Source: an uncultured bacterium
GTDB taxonomy: Bacteria; Cyanobacteriota; Vampirovibrionia; Gastranaerophilales; Gastranaerophilaceae
Length of the DNA: 64,000 nucleotides
Direction of reading: 5' to 3'
Assembly: GCA_949284715.1 (NCBI GenBank)
Contig: CASDWH010000029.1
Span: 62,001 to 126,000 of the forward strand
The notes beneath the pieces were generated by a model. It had not been told where the DNA came from and did no database searches. It was given only the letters and a program-made list of their open reading frames with translations. Below are positions 27,388 through 36,230 of this stretch, in pieces. The translations under genes were made by a program, and so were the position numbers. The first letter of the stretch is position 1. The number at the start of each line of letters is the position of its first letter.

Positions 27388-27405
27388 TTTACAAATCTTT
27401 ACAAT
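27388..27405 (+). promoter_or_regulatory. Perfect HLR1-type direct repeat
   Basis: TTTACAAATCTTTACAAT satisfies every position of (G/T)TTACA(T/A)(T/A)NN(G/T)TTACA(T/A)(T/A). It lies upstream of the AAA+ gene (minus strand; centre about 66 bp before the likely start) and also upstream of glyQ (plus strand). Confidence 0.55.
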
Positions 27406-27578
27406 CTTTTGGGAGCGTTTAAAATACATAAAAAATGGGAAAATTTTGTCAAAATTTTGTTCGTGAAAAACCGGCACTGTCTGAATTTACCACTGAAGAA
27501 AGATTAAAATTTGATTTTTAATTTTTTTAACTATATAATTAACAAGTGTAAAAAATACAATGTATAGTTGGTAGAAAT

Positions 27579-28460
27579 ATGGCGCTTAATTTTCAGGATT
27601 TAATACTTAATTTATCTAGATTTTGGTCGGATTACGGATGTATAATCCAACAGCCCTATGATATAGAAAAAGGTGCATCTACAATGAATCCTGCAACATT
27701 TTTGCGTTCACTGGGGCCTGAACCGTGGTCTACAGCGATGGTTGAACCCTGTCGCAGACCGACTGATGCCAGATACGGTGAAAATCCTAACAGATTAGGT
27801 CATTATTTTCAGTATCAGGTTATTTTAAAACCCTCGCCTGATAATGCGCAGGAGCTTTATTTGCAGAGTCTTGAGGCGATGGGAATTGATTTATCAAAAC
27901 ACGATGTAAGATTTGTAGAGGATAACTGGGAATCTCCGACTCTTGGCGCCGCAGGCGTTGGCTGGGAAGTATGGCTTGATGGTATGGAAATTACGCAGTT
28001 TACTTATTTTCAACAGGTCGGCGGATTAGAAGTTAAGCCGGTTGCACTTGAATTAACTTACGGGCTTGAAAGAATTGCAATGTACCTTCAAAATAAAGAG
28101 TCCGTTTATGATGTCATGTGGAATAATGAACTTAAGTACGGCGATATATATTTACAAAATGAAATTGAACAATCAAAATATAATTTTGAGTATTCAAATT
28201 CTGATTTATTATTTAAATTATTTGATTTATACAGTCAGGAAGTTGATAATTGTGTTAAGGCGGAATTGGTGCTGCCGGCGTATGATTATGTGTTAAAATG
28301 TTCGCATACATTTAATTTACTTGATGCGCGCGGTGTTATATCTAAGGATGAAAGAATTAATTTTATAAACAGAGTAAGGACTATGGCATCGGCTGTAGCG
28401 AATTTATATGTAGAACAAAGACGGAAACTCGGGTTCCCGTTGTGTAAGGAAAATAATTAA
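27579..28460 (+). CDS. glyQ: Glycyl-tRNA synthetase alpha subunit
   Basis: This is the catalytic subunit of the tetrameric (alpha2beta2) class II glycyl-tRNA synthetase. The 293-aa protein shows [77 protein letters not shown] and [15 protein letters not shown]. The beta subunit gene glyS does not follow; two permeases and comF do. The ribosome site is weak. Its stop overlaps the permease start (TAATG). Confidence 0.97.
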   Translation: MALNFQDLILNLSRFWSDYGCIIQQPYDIEKGASTMNPATFLRSLGPEPWSTAMVEPCRRPTDARYGENPNRLGHYFQYQVILKPSPDNAQELYLQSLEAMGIDLSKHDVRFVEDNWESPTLGAAGVGWEVWLDGMEITQFTYFQQVGGLEVKPVALELTYGLERIAMYLQNKESVYDVMWNNELKYGDIYLQNEIEQSKYNFEYSNSDLLFKLFDLYSQEVDNCVKAELVLPAYDYVLKCSHTFNLLDARGVISKDERINFINRVRTMASAVANLYVEQRRKLGFPLCKENN

Positions 28461-30055
28461 TGACAGAAAAAAACAACTATCATTCACAATCTTCTCTGAT
28501 GAGAAGCCTTCTCAAACGCAAAAATCCGGATGAAATGATGGCAGATGCTGAAAAAGGCGGACTTGAAAAAACTTTGGGCGTTTGGGATTTGATTATCCTT
28601 GGAGTCGGTGCGATTATCGGTTCCGGAATTTTTGCAATTGTAGGTGTTGCAGCTGCGACTCCGGGAACAGGAGCAGGCCCTGCGCTTATGGTATCAATGG
28701 TTATTGCGGCAATTGCGTGCGTATTTTCAGCACTCTGTTATTCTGAATTTTCCTCAATGATACCTGTTGCCGGCGGCGCATATATATATACTTTTGCAAC
28801 GCTTGGCGAATTTGCCGCATGGATGGTTGGATGGATTTTGATGTTAGAGTATGCAATCGGCTATATTGCGGTTGCCTGTGCGTGGTCAAACCACTTTATG
28901 CAGTTTTTGAACGGGTTTAAATCCGTGCTGCCTGCATGTATTACAAATCCGCCGATTTGGCTGGTTTCTGATTTTCGTTCCGCGGGTGAATATCTGACAT
29001 CACAGGGTATCAGCCCCGAGAGCGTAATTCCGCATTTTGCAGGGATTCCTGTTTGTATTAATCTGCCGGCTTTTGTGATTGTAGCGATAATTACAATGAT
29101 TCTCATAAAAGGTACTAAAGATTCTACAAAAATGGCGGCTATAATGGTTGTCGTCAAACTTGGTGTTATAGCATTGTTTGTAATAGCAGGCGCGTTTTAT
29201 GTTAAGCCTGAGAACTGGGTTCCGTTTGCGCCAAACGGGTTTCAGGGACTCTTTATGGGGGCGTTTATAATCTTTTTTGCATATATAGGATTTGATGCAT
29301 TAGCAACGGCGGCTGAAGAGTGTAAAAATCCTCAGAAAGATTTGCCGATAGGTATTATCGGGTCACTGCTTGTAACAACGGTTGTTTATGTGCTTGTCGC
29401 TCTTGTCTTAACAGGTGTTATGAAAACTAATGGTGCGCCTGTTCCGCAAGAATTCTTAAAAGCGCCGATGGCATATATTATGGAAATGGTCGGGCAAAAC
29501 TGGGTGGCAGGACTTATTTCTGTTGGTTCGCTTGCCGGATTAACATCAGTTTTATTAGTTTTGCAGCTTGCTGCTACACGTATTTTGTACGCAATGAGCC
29601 GCGATAACTTTTTGCCTAGTATATTCCAAAAACTTCACCCTAAATTTAATACTCCGCATATCCTCACCTGGGTTGTGGGTATAATTTGTATGATTGGAAC
29701 GCTGACTCTTGATTTGAATGTTGCTTCCGAGTTATGTAACTTTGGTACATTTACGTCATTTATTATTGTTTGCGTTGCTGTTCTAATATTAAGAAAAATT
29801 GATCCGGACAGACCCAGACCGTTTAAAGTGCCGTTCTCTCCTTGGTTCCCGCTTGCAGGTATAATTTTATGCACCGGATTAATCATATTTTCAATGGTTA
29901 TAAAACATTCATTATCCGCATTGCTTTTCCCTGTATGGGTAATAGTCGGTATTGCTATATACGCTTGCTACGGGTACAAGAAAAACAGACGGCTGGAACA
30001 AAATGATATACTGGAAGAAATAGAAAAAAATGAACGTAAAATTACTACTAAATAA
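28460..30055 (+). CDS. APC-superfamily amino acid permease (first of a tandem pair)
   Basis: This is a cytoplasmic-membrane amino acid transporter of the APC type (CAT/YfnA-like). The 531-aa protein has a charged N-terminus (LLKRKNPDEM), the helix 1 motif GVGAIIGSGIFAIVG, about 12 helices, the GFDALATAAEECKNPQKDLPIGI loop that follows helix 6-7 in this group, and FKVPFSPWFPLAGI near the end. The next gene is a paralogue with the same landmarks. Substrate is unknown; cationic amino acids are common for this subgroup. Confidence 0.92.
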   Translation: MTEKNNYHSQSSLMRSLLKRKNPDEMMADAEKGGLEKTLGVWDLIILGVGAIIGSGIFAIVGVAAATPGTGAGPALMVSMVIAAIACVFSALCYSEFSSMIPVAGGAYIYTFATLGEFAAWMVGWILMLEYAIGYIAVACAWSNHFMQFLNGFKSVLPACITNPPIWLVSDFRSAGEYLTSQGISPESVIPHFAGIPVCINLPAFVIVAIITMILIKGTKDSTKMAAIMVVVKLGVIALFVIAGAFYVKPENWVPFAPNGFQGLFMGAFIIFFAYIGFDALATAAEECKNPQKDLPIGIIGSLLVTTVVYVLVALVLTGVMKTNGAPVPQEFLKAPMAYIMEMVGQNWVAGLISVGSLAGLTSVLLVLQLAATRILYAMSRDNFLPSIFQKLHPKFNTPHILTWVVGIICMIGTLTLDLNVASELCNFGTFTSFIIVCVAVLILRKIDPDRPRPFKVPFSPWFPLAGIILCTGLIIFSMVIKHSLSALLFPVWVIVGIAIYACYGYKKNRRLEQNDILEEIEKNERKITTK

Positions 30056-31562
30056 TCTTCTCAAACGTAAAAGCACTGATGAGTTGATTGAAGCTACAAA
30101 AAAGTCTGAATTAAAAAAAACATTAAATATTTTTGATTTAATTATAATAGGTATTGGCGCAGTTGTAGGTACTGGCATTTTTACAATTATCGGAACAGCA
30201 ATTGTCGGAACTCCCGATTCGGCCGGCGCCGGCCCTGCCATAATTATATCTATGGTTCTTGCGGCCGTTGCGTGTGTCTTTACAGCTCTTTGTTATTCTG
30301 AAATAGCTGCAATGATACCTGTTGCCGGAAGTGCATATACTTATACTTATGCGACTATGGGTGAGTTTATGGCGTGGATGGTAGGCTGGATTTTAATGCT
30401 TGAGTATGCAATCGGAAATATTACCGTCGCAAGCGCCTGGACTGGATATCTCGTACAGCTTTTGAGAGGGTTTAAACAGTATTTGCCTGATTTTATTGTT
30501 CATTTCCCCTTATGGCTTAGAAATGACTATATATCAATGATGAGAATGTGTAAGCTCTACGGATGGGATATACATGACAAAGTTCCGCATTTGTTCGGGG
30601 TAATTCCTGTATCTGTTAATTTACCGTCTGTATTTATAGTGCTGGCGCTTACTTTGCTGCTCATAAGGGGGGTAAAAGAATCTACAAGGGTTGCAGGTAT
30701 TATGGTTGGTCTGAACCTTTTTATGATTATAAGCTTTGTACTTGTCGGTGCATTTTACGTTAAGCCTGAGAACTGGACTCCGTTTATGACAAACGGATTG
30801 GAAGGCGTTTTTATGGGGGCGTTTTTGATATTTTTTGCATATATCGGATTTGATGCGATTTCTACAACCGCTGAAGAAACTGAAAACCCGCAGAGAGATT
30901 TACCGATTGCAATATTAGGTACTCTTGTTATTTGTACAATTTTATACGTATGTGTTGCACTTGTTTTAACAGGTATTGTACCTATTTCGCAAATTGATAC
31001 AAATGCGCCGATTGCTCATGCGATGAGCTTTATTAAAAAAGACTGGTTTGCAGGATTTATATCTGTTGGTGCATTGGCAGCACTTACTTCTGTACTTTTA
31101 ATTTACCAGCTTGGAACAACCAGAATTCTTTATGCAATGAGCCGGGACAGATTTTTACCTAAGGGCTGGAGATTGATACATAAAAAATTTAAAACACCGT
31201 ATGTAATGACCTGGTTTGCAGGTATTGCAGTTATTGTATTTTCACTGTTTATGGATTTGAGAATTTCGGCTGAATTATGTAATTTCGGTACGTTTACATC
31301 ATTCATAATTATATGTATCGCTGTATTAATTCTAAGAAAAACTGACCCTGACAGGAAAAGACCGTTCAAGGTTCCGTTTTCTCCGTTGTTTCCGGTACTG
31401 GGGATTCTTGTGTGCGGCGGGTTAATGATATATTCACTAAAATCACTGCATGCATCTTCAATATATTTCCCGCTCTGGCTGCTTACAGGGCTTTTAATCT
31501 ATGTATTTTACGGATACAGACAAAAACGTATTGAGGATGCTCAGCGCAATCGTAATAACTAA
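30030..31562 (+). CDS. APC-superfamily amino acid permease (second of a tandem pair)
   Basis: The 510-aa paralogue of the preceding gene has LLKRKSTDELIE, GIGAVVGTGIFTIIG, GFDAISTTAEETENPQRDLPIAI and FKVPFSPLFPVLGI. Its ATG lies 26 bp inside the end of the first permease in another frame, so translation is coupled. The pair arose by tandem duplication and has diverged enough to suggest different substrates. Confidence 0.92.
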   Translation: MNVKLLLNNLLKRKSTDELIEATKKSELKKTLNIFDLIIIGIGAVVGTGIFTIIGTAIVGTPDSAGAGPAIIISMVLAAVACVFTALCYSEIAAMIPVAGSAYTYTYATMGEFMAWMVGWILMLEYAIGNITVASAWTGYLVQLLRGFKQYLPDFIVHFPLWLRNDYISMMRMCKLYGWDIHDKVPHLFGVIPVSVNLPSVFIVLALTLLLIRGVKESTRVAGIMVGLNLFMIISFVLVGAFYVKPENWTPFMTNGLEGVFMGAFLIFFAYIGFDAISTTAEETENPQRDLPIAILGTLVICTILYVCVALVLTGIVPISQIDTNAPIAHAMSFIKKDWFAGFISVGALAALTSVLLIYQLGTTRILYAMSRDRFLPKGWRLIHKKFKTPYVMTWFAGIAVIVFSLFMDLRISAELCNFGTFTSFIIICIAVLILRKTDPDRKRPFKVPFSPLFPVLGILVCGGLMIYSLKSLHASSIYFPLWLLTGLLIYVFYGYRQKRIEDAQRNRNN

Positions 31563-31564
31563 GT

Positions 31565-32206
31565 ATGAAGAGATTTTTCTTATCGTTATTAGATCTTATA
31601 TATAAACAGAAGTGTTATTGCTGTTCTTCCTCTGTAGAAAACAGCAGACTGTGTTCAAAGTGTTATGAATCACTTGAAGCCTGCCCGCCGGCTCCTGAGA
31701 AATTTGTTGCCGGAGTGAATGTCTATTGTGCCGGTAAATATAATAAGAACCTGCAAAAAATGATACGCGGTTTGAAGTATCATAAACAAAAAGAAATGGC
31801 TGTTTATATAGCGAGATTTATGTATGATTACTGGCAAAAGCTCGGGCTAAGGGGTGATTATGTAATTGTTCCAGTCCCTTTGCATTATAAACGATTGAAA
31901 AAAAGGAAGTATAACCAGGTAGAATTAATAGCGGATGAGTTTTCAAAACTCAGCGGATACCCTGTTAACACGAAACTTGTTGCCAGAGTAAAAGAAACGC
32001 TTCCCCAGTACAAATTAAGCAGAATTGAGCGGCTCGAGAATTTAAAAAATGCTTTTATTGTTAATAAACAAGAATATACTGGCGGCGGAATACTTGTACT
32101 GGATGATATTTCAACTACCGGCTCTACTTTTGAAGTAATGGTGAATGAATTGAAATTTAACGGGATTAATAATATAATTTGCTTTGCCGCTGCTACTCCG
32201 TTTTGA
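31565..32206 (+). CDS. comF: ComF-family phosphoribosyltransferase-like protein
   Basis: The 213-aa protein has an N-terminal zinc knuckle (CYCC...CSKCYESL), the IRGLKYHKQKEMA segment, VPVPLHYKRLKKRKYNQVELIA and the PRPP-binding loop LVLDDISTTGSTFE. ComF assists DNA uptake in competent bacteria, but many carriers are not known to be competent. It is the last gene of the glyQ operon, 2 bp after the permease. Confidence 0.93.
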   Translation: MKRFFLSLLDLIYKQKCYCCSSSVENSRLCSKCYESLEACPPAPEKFVAGVNVYCAGKYNKNLQKMIRGLKYHKQKEMAVYIARFMYDYWQKLGLRGDYVIVPVPLHYKRLKKRKYNQVELIADEFSKLSGYPVNTKLVARVKETLPQYKLSRIERLENLKNAFIVNKQEYTGGGILVLDDISTTGSTFEVMVNELKFNGINNIICFAAATPF

Positions 32207-32240
32207 TGTATTTTGCCCTATTGTATGTAAAAAATTATTC

Positions 32241-32864
32241 TTATGTTCTATTGAATATTAAACTGTCGAAGAGAAGATAAATCATAGAAAGAATATACAA
32301 TTCACAAATTAAACCGAATAATCCTCCGCCAAACAATTTAATATACAACCAAAATCTATCTCTACTAGATAAAGGCGGTGAGTCTGATGGTGGTGTTATT
32401 ATAAAATCAAATGTTAATAATATCAAATATATAGGTAATACAACGGTTAAAAAAGTTAATACAAACCCTGGAACAGCTATAACCCAAAAATAAATAGAAA
32501 ATACATTTGTATCAGTTGCTGCCAGTCCATTATCATATACACACATGTTTTGGAAAAAAGAACAAACACACACACAAATAATAAAGGTTAGAAGAATTAT
32601 TGGTATACTATACAGCCATTTATCACGTCTGATAATTATTGAGATTATAAATCCTAAAAAGGCATATAATATGCCAAACGGAAATATAAGAACCCAGGCT
32701 GTAAGAAGGTAAGTAAACAATCCCCAGGCGGTAGTTTCCGGTATGAATAAAAAAACTAGATAAGTTACCAGACCGGCAGCAATGGAGGTCAATAAAACTG
32801 AGCCTTGCAGCATTAAATATTTGATACTAGGTTTTTGGGATAGTTTATATAAATCAATTTTCAT
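32241..32864 (-). CDS. Multi-pass membrane protein, recent duplicate A
   Basis: No family is recognised. The 207-aa protein has about four to five membrane helices. The first 90 residues (LSQKPSIKYLMLQGSVLLTS onward to IIIRRDKWLYS) are virtually identical to those of the gene at 33230, while the later half is diverged, sharing mainly the PVYLILLxFDFI helix. Such a sharp boundary suggests gene conversion or partial duplication. It may be an immunity-like or transport protein, but nothing shows which. Confidence 0.6.
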   Translation of the reverse strand: MKIDLYKLSQKPSIKYLMLQGSVLLTSIAAGLVTYLVFLFIPETTAWGLFTYLLTAWVLIFPFGILYAFLGFIISIIIRRDKWLYSIPIILLTFIICVCVCSFFQNMCVYDNGLAATDTNVFSIYFWVIAVPGFVLTFLTVVLPIYLILLTFDFIITPPSDSPPLSSRDRFWLYIKLFGGGLFGLICELYILSMIYLLFDSLIFNRT

Positions 32865-33017
32865 ATCTGAATAATAGCATTTTTGTTAAAATTACACAAT
32901 ATTTAGTATGTTTATACTCCTGTATCTTTTGTTATTCCATTAATTCAGCTATTTTAATCAAATGTTGGCGGAATATATTTAGGTTTGAGGTGATTTTATC
33001 AGTATCTATCCCTTGCT

Positions 33018-33122
33018 TAGAACGAGTTCTAGATAAGATGTAGCGTGAACGAGCGAAGGCTGAAGGGCAAAATGTGAATTTTTGCCCGCAACGCCGTTTA
33101 TCGCGAGTGAGCAAGAAAAGTT
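33018..33122 (+). repeat. Solitary copy of the tRNA-associated repeat element
   Basis: AGAACGAGTTCT (hairpin mimic) is followed by GCGTGAACGAGCGAAGGC, the hairpin GGGCAAAA..TTTTTGCCC, then CCGTTTATCGCGAGTGAGCAAGA. This matches the core found after tRNA-Val, tRNA-Gly and tRNA-Arg in this window. No tRNA gene lies nearby. It sits between the two duplicated membrane protein genes; the remainder of 32865-33229 shows no supported gene. Confidence 0.6.
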
Positions 33123-33229
33123 TTCGTAATATTTCTTGGGTTTTTTCCGAAAAATTTGGTAGTATTATTTCATAGATTTTGGGATGTTGCAACATTTATA
33201 AATCGGGATTAATCAATCTGGAACTTACC

Positions 33230-33829
33230 CTATAGTATGTAAAAAAATATAGAAATATATACCAGACAAATTAAAACAAATAATCCCATCCCGAATAATT
33301 TAATATACAACCGGAACCTGTTGCTGTCGGGTAAAGGAGGTGAATTTGACGATGGTTTCAATATAAAATCGAATATTAATAATATCAAATATACCGGTAA
33401 AACTATTGTGTGAAAAGCGACGAGAAAAGCAGGTATAGAAACTATTGCAAAATTTAACCCCAAAATAGGTGAACTTATTGCGTCGCCCTCTATATCAATA
33501 CTAACATACATATATTGATATACGGAGCAGAAAAAGGCACAAATACTAAAGGTTATAAATGCTACGGGAAAACTATACAACCACTTATCACGTCTGATAA
33601 TTATCGAGATTATAAATCCTAAAAAGGCATATAATATGCCAAACGGAAATATAAGAACCCAGGCTGTAAGAAGGTAAGTAAATAACCCCCAGGCGGTAGT
33701 TTCCGGTATGAATAAAAAAACTAAATAAGTTACCAGACCGGCAGCTATGGAGGTTAATAAAACTGAACCTTGAAGCATTAAATACTTGATACTTGGTTTT
33801 TGGGATAGTTTGATTAAATTGATATTCAT
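33230..33829 (-). CDS. Multi-pass membrane protein, recent duplicate B
   Basis: The 199-aa paralogue of 32241-32864 opens MNINLIKLSQKPSIKYLMLQ and the nucleotide sequence of the first 250 bp is almost unchanged. The second half differs, with a longer loop (DIEGDAISSPILGLN). It is divergent from the lipase-like gene at 33891, with only 61 bp between start codons, so the two may share a control region. Confidence 0.6.
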   Translation of the reverse strand: MNINLIKLSQKPSIKYLMLQGSVLLTSIAAGLVTYLVFLFIPETTAWGLFTYLLTAWVLIFPFGILYAFLGFIISIIIRRDKWLYSFPVAFITFSICAFFCSVYQYMYVSIDIEGDAISSPILGLNFAIVSIPAFLVAFHTIVLPVYLILLIFDFILKPSSNSPPLPDSNRFRLYIKLFGMGLFVLICLVYISIFFYIL

Positions 33830-33890
33830 AATTCAAATAATAACATATTTTTATAAATTTTACAATTTATATAGAAAGGAACAAGAAAAC

Positions 33891-34946
33891 ATGTATGATT
33901 TTAAAACAGACATAGAATTTCATAGAGAACTACAAGCTTGCGCAAATGCAGTGTATGGCAGGAAAGATTATGTTATTCCTTCAGCATATACACATGTTGA
34001 AACAATATATGATTCTAAGACAGGCTTTTCAGCTTTTATTTTAAAAAAGCAGAAGAATATTGTTATTGCTTTTGGTGGTACACATGAGCCAAGAGATTAT
34101 GGTAATGATATAGATTTTATACTTGACAGAAAAACTCCTGAACAATTTAAACAAGGAGTTGAACTATACCAAAGGTGTAGAGAGAAGTATAAAAATTATA
34201 CAATATACTTGACGGGGGACTCATTGGGCGGCAGTATTGCCCAATATACAGAGGCAAAAACCGGTGCGCCAACGGTGACATTCAATGCAAGAGGAGTAGG
34301 AAATTTTGTAATCAGAGAAGGCCGCAAGCCGAAATCTGATAATATCATAAACTATATCAGCAAATTAGATTTTTTCCCGAGCGGTAGCGCTCAAAACATT
34401 GTAGGTAAATGCTATGAATTAGAAACGGAAAATCCTATTTGGAGTCCAATAATTTTCGGAGATCACGCTTTTATAAATCAGAAGCCAATTACAAAGCAAA
34501 AGGAAATAAAAAAAGAGGAGCTTGGATACTGGGAAGAAATACAACCTATGAAAGCAAAAGTAAGTAAAAAAATGAAAGAATTACCGTTGCAAAAATTACA
34601 TCTTAACATTGATGAGGCACTGGATTTGTATATTGAAGAATTAATGGATAAGCCGGAGAGTTGGAAAGCAGGAGCAAAAAAAATTGTTGATAAATACAAT
34701 ATATATAGGGATAAATTTTATCAATTTGTAGATTCTTTTAAGCCTGCAACGCCGGAGGCTAAGCCTGCTTCCTACGGCGGCAAGATTTATATTAAGGAGT
34801 ATCGCAGAATGGATGGAACGCGTGTCGAAGGACACTGGCGCTCACTTCCTGATGATGCCGGATTTGACCCTAATAAAAAGCTTACAGATATGGATAAGGA
34901 TGAATTAGATAAAGCATTGGATTTTTATATGGATGTGTATAAATAA
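33891..34946 (+). CDS. Class 3 lipase-like protein with C-terminal DGT-H motif tail
   Basis: The start is ATG 33891 with AGAAAGGA upstream; the longer open frame from 33786 runs over the divergent promoter. The alpha/beta-hydrolase core holds IVIAFGGTHEPRDYGND (oxyanion region), a nucleophile elbow TGDSLGGSIAQ (GxSxG, with Asp in place of the common His), and a candidate catalytic Asp/His pair in LDFFPSG and GDHAF. After a helical linker the last 55 residues carry YIKEYRRMDGTRVEGHWRS, a short motif seen at the ends of many phage and secreted proteins. It could be a secreted or delivered lipase; the neighbouring membrane proteins could be its immunity, which is only an inference. Confidence 0.7.
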   Translation: MYDFKTDIEFHRELQACANAVYGRKDYVIPSAYTHVETIYDSKTGFSAFILKKQKNIVIAFGGTHEPRDYGNDIDFILDRKTPEQFKQGVELYQRCREKYKNYTIYLTGDSLGGSIAQYTEAKTGAPTVTFNARGVGNFVIREGRKPKSDNIINYISKLDFFPSGSAQNIVGKCYELETENPIWSPIIFGDHAFINQKPITKQKEIKKEELGYWEEIQPMKAKVSKKMKELPLQKLHLNIDEALDLYIEELMDKPESWKAGAKKIVDKYNIYRDKFYQFVDSFKPATPEAKPASYGGKIYIKEYRRMDGTRVEGHWRSLPDDAGFDPNKKLTDMDKDELDKALDFYMDVYK

Positions 34947-34973
34947 TATACCATAACGATTGCTGTTATACTC

Positions 34974-35007
34974 ACAGTGTGCCGGATATATCCGGCGCAC
35001 TGCTTTT
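34974..35007 (+). terminator. Terminator after the lipase-like gene
   Basis: CAGTGTGCCGGA/TCCGGCGCACTG is a 12-bp stem with a short loop and TTTTT. Confidence 0.85.
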
Positions 35008-35062
35008 TGTACTATAGACAAATAAAATTTATTTGTTAAAATTAAGTATAAAGAGGTTTATA

Positions 35063-35302
35063 ATGGATAAAATTGTTAAAATAGCTTGGGATTTAAATGA
35101 AAAATCCGAAAATAGATATGAGTTAGTATATGAAATTGCCGAATTAGCAAAGAAGCTTGTTGATGAAACTCAAATGAAAAAAGAACGCGAAGACTTTGGT
35201 TATGAAGAAGTTTCTGACAGCTCTTATAAGAAAGAAAATCCGATTGAACACGCTATTATGGTAAAAGCGTCAGAGTCTGATGATGAGGGGCTTATCGGCT
35301 AA
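35063..35302 (+). CDS. rpoZ: RNA polymerase omega subunit (RpoZ-like)
   Basis: The 79-aa protein contains NRYELVYEIAELAKKLVDE and a downstream KENPIEHAIMVKASES stretch, which fit the Rpb6/omega fold that clamps the beta' C-terminus. The start at 35063 (RBS AAAGAGG) was chosen over the frame start at 35033. Divergent at the ends, so the call is probable rather than certain. Confidence 0.7.
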   Translation: MDKIVKIAWDLNEKSENRYELVYEIAELAKKLVDETQMKKEREDFGYEEVSDSSYKKENPIEHAIMVKASESDDEGLIG

Positions 35303-35414
35303 ATTGAAGTTGCAATAAGGGGCAGCTTTGATTATCTTACCGGCGCAGATTGGGATTTGCCCTGTAAGGTTGTACAGGTGTGTTTATTAAGTTATAGGAG
35401 AGTATAAGTACTAT

Positions 35415-36218
35415 ATGCAGGATGCCGTATCATTTATAAAAGATAAAACCGGTAATTTTTCACCTGAGATTGGGATTATTTTAGGCTCCGGACTCGGGTC
35501 GCTGGCAGATGACTATTGCGAAATTGCGGTACCGTATTCAGAAATTCCGGGTTTTAAAGCATCAACGGTAGCCGGACACAAAGGACGTCTGGTTTTTGCT
35601 GAGATTTGCGGTAAAAAGGTAGTTATGATGCAGGGGCGGTTTCATTTTTATGAAGGACATCCGATGGAAACGGTTGTTTATCCTGTTAAAGTTATGAAAC
35701 AACTGGGCGTTAAAACACTGATTGTAACTAATGCCGCAGGCGGTGTAAATCCTGAGTTTAAACCATCTGATTTAATGTTGATTACTGACCATATTAATTT
35801 TATGGGTACAAATCCATTGATTGGCAGGAATGACGATACTCTCGGAGTAAGATTTCCCGATATGAGCGAGGTTTATTCAAAAGAATTAGTTTCTCTGGCA
35901 TGTGATTGTGCCAAAAAACTCGGAATAGAGTTAAAAAAAGGTGTTTATATGGCTCTTACCGGCCCTTCTTATGAAACTCCTGCCGAGGTCAGAATGGCTC
36001 GGATTCTCGGGGCGGATGCTGTTGGTATGTCTACTGTTCCTGAGGCTATAGTCGGGCATTACTGCTCTATGAATATAATGGGTATAAGCTGTATCTGCAA
36101 TCAGGCCGCAGGTGTTAGTACAGTCGGGCTTACTCATTCCGAGGTGATTGCTGCGGCAGATAAGGCTAAACAAAAATTTATTTCGCTTATTTTAGAAATA
36201 TTAAAGAACTTAAGATAA
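35415..36218 (+). CDS. punA: Purine nucleoside phosphorylase
   Basis: It cleaves inosine or guanosine to the base and ribose-1-phosphate. The 267-aa trimeric-type enzyme shows LGSGLGSLAD (phosphate loop), VAGHKGRLVF, MQGRFHFYEGH, TNAAGGVNPEF and SYETPAEVRM with MSTVPEAIVG. The nearest AGGAG is 13 bp before ATG, a little far. It is followed 12 bp later by an agmatinase-family gene and then ligA in one operon. Confidence 0.95.
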   Translation: MQDAVSFIKDKTGNFSPEIGIILGSGLGSLADDYCEIAVPYSEIPGFKASTVAGHKGRLVFAEICGKKVVMMQGRFHFYEGHPMETVVYPVKVMKQLGVKTLIVTNAAGGVNPEFKPSDLMLITDHINFMGTNPLIGRNDDTLGVRFPDMSEVYSKELVSLACDCAKKLGIELKKGVYMALTGPSYETPAEVRMARILGADAVGMSTVPEAIVGHYCSMNIMGISCICNQAAGVSTVGLTHSEVIAAADKAKQKFISLILEILKNLR

Positions 36219-36230
36219 TAAGGGGGAAAT

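Noticed and set aside
32932-33195. Minus-strand 87-codon frame between the duplicated genes
   Set aside because: Most of it is the complement of the repeat element and no ribosome site or family support is seen.
33786-33890. Extension of the lipase-like gene upstream
   Set aside because: It overlaps the start of the divergent gene and the common promoter region; the ribosome site fits ATG 33891.
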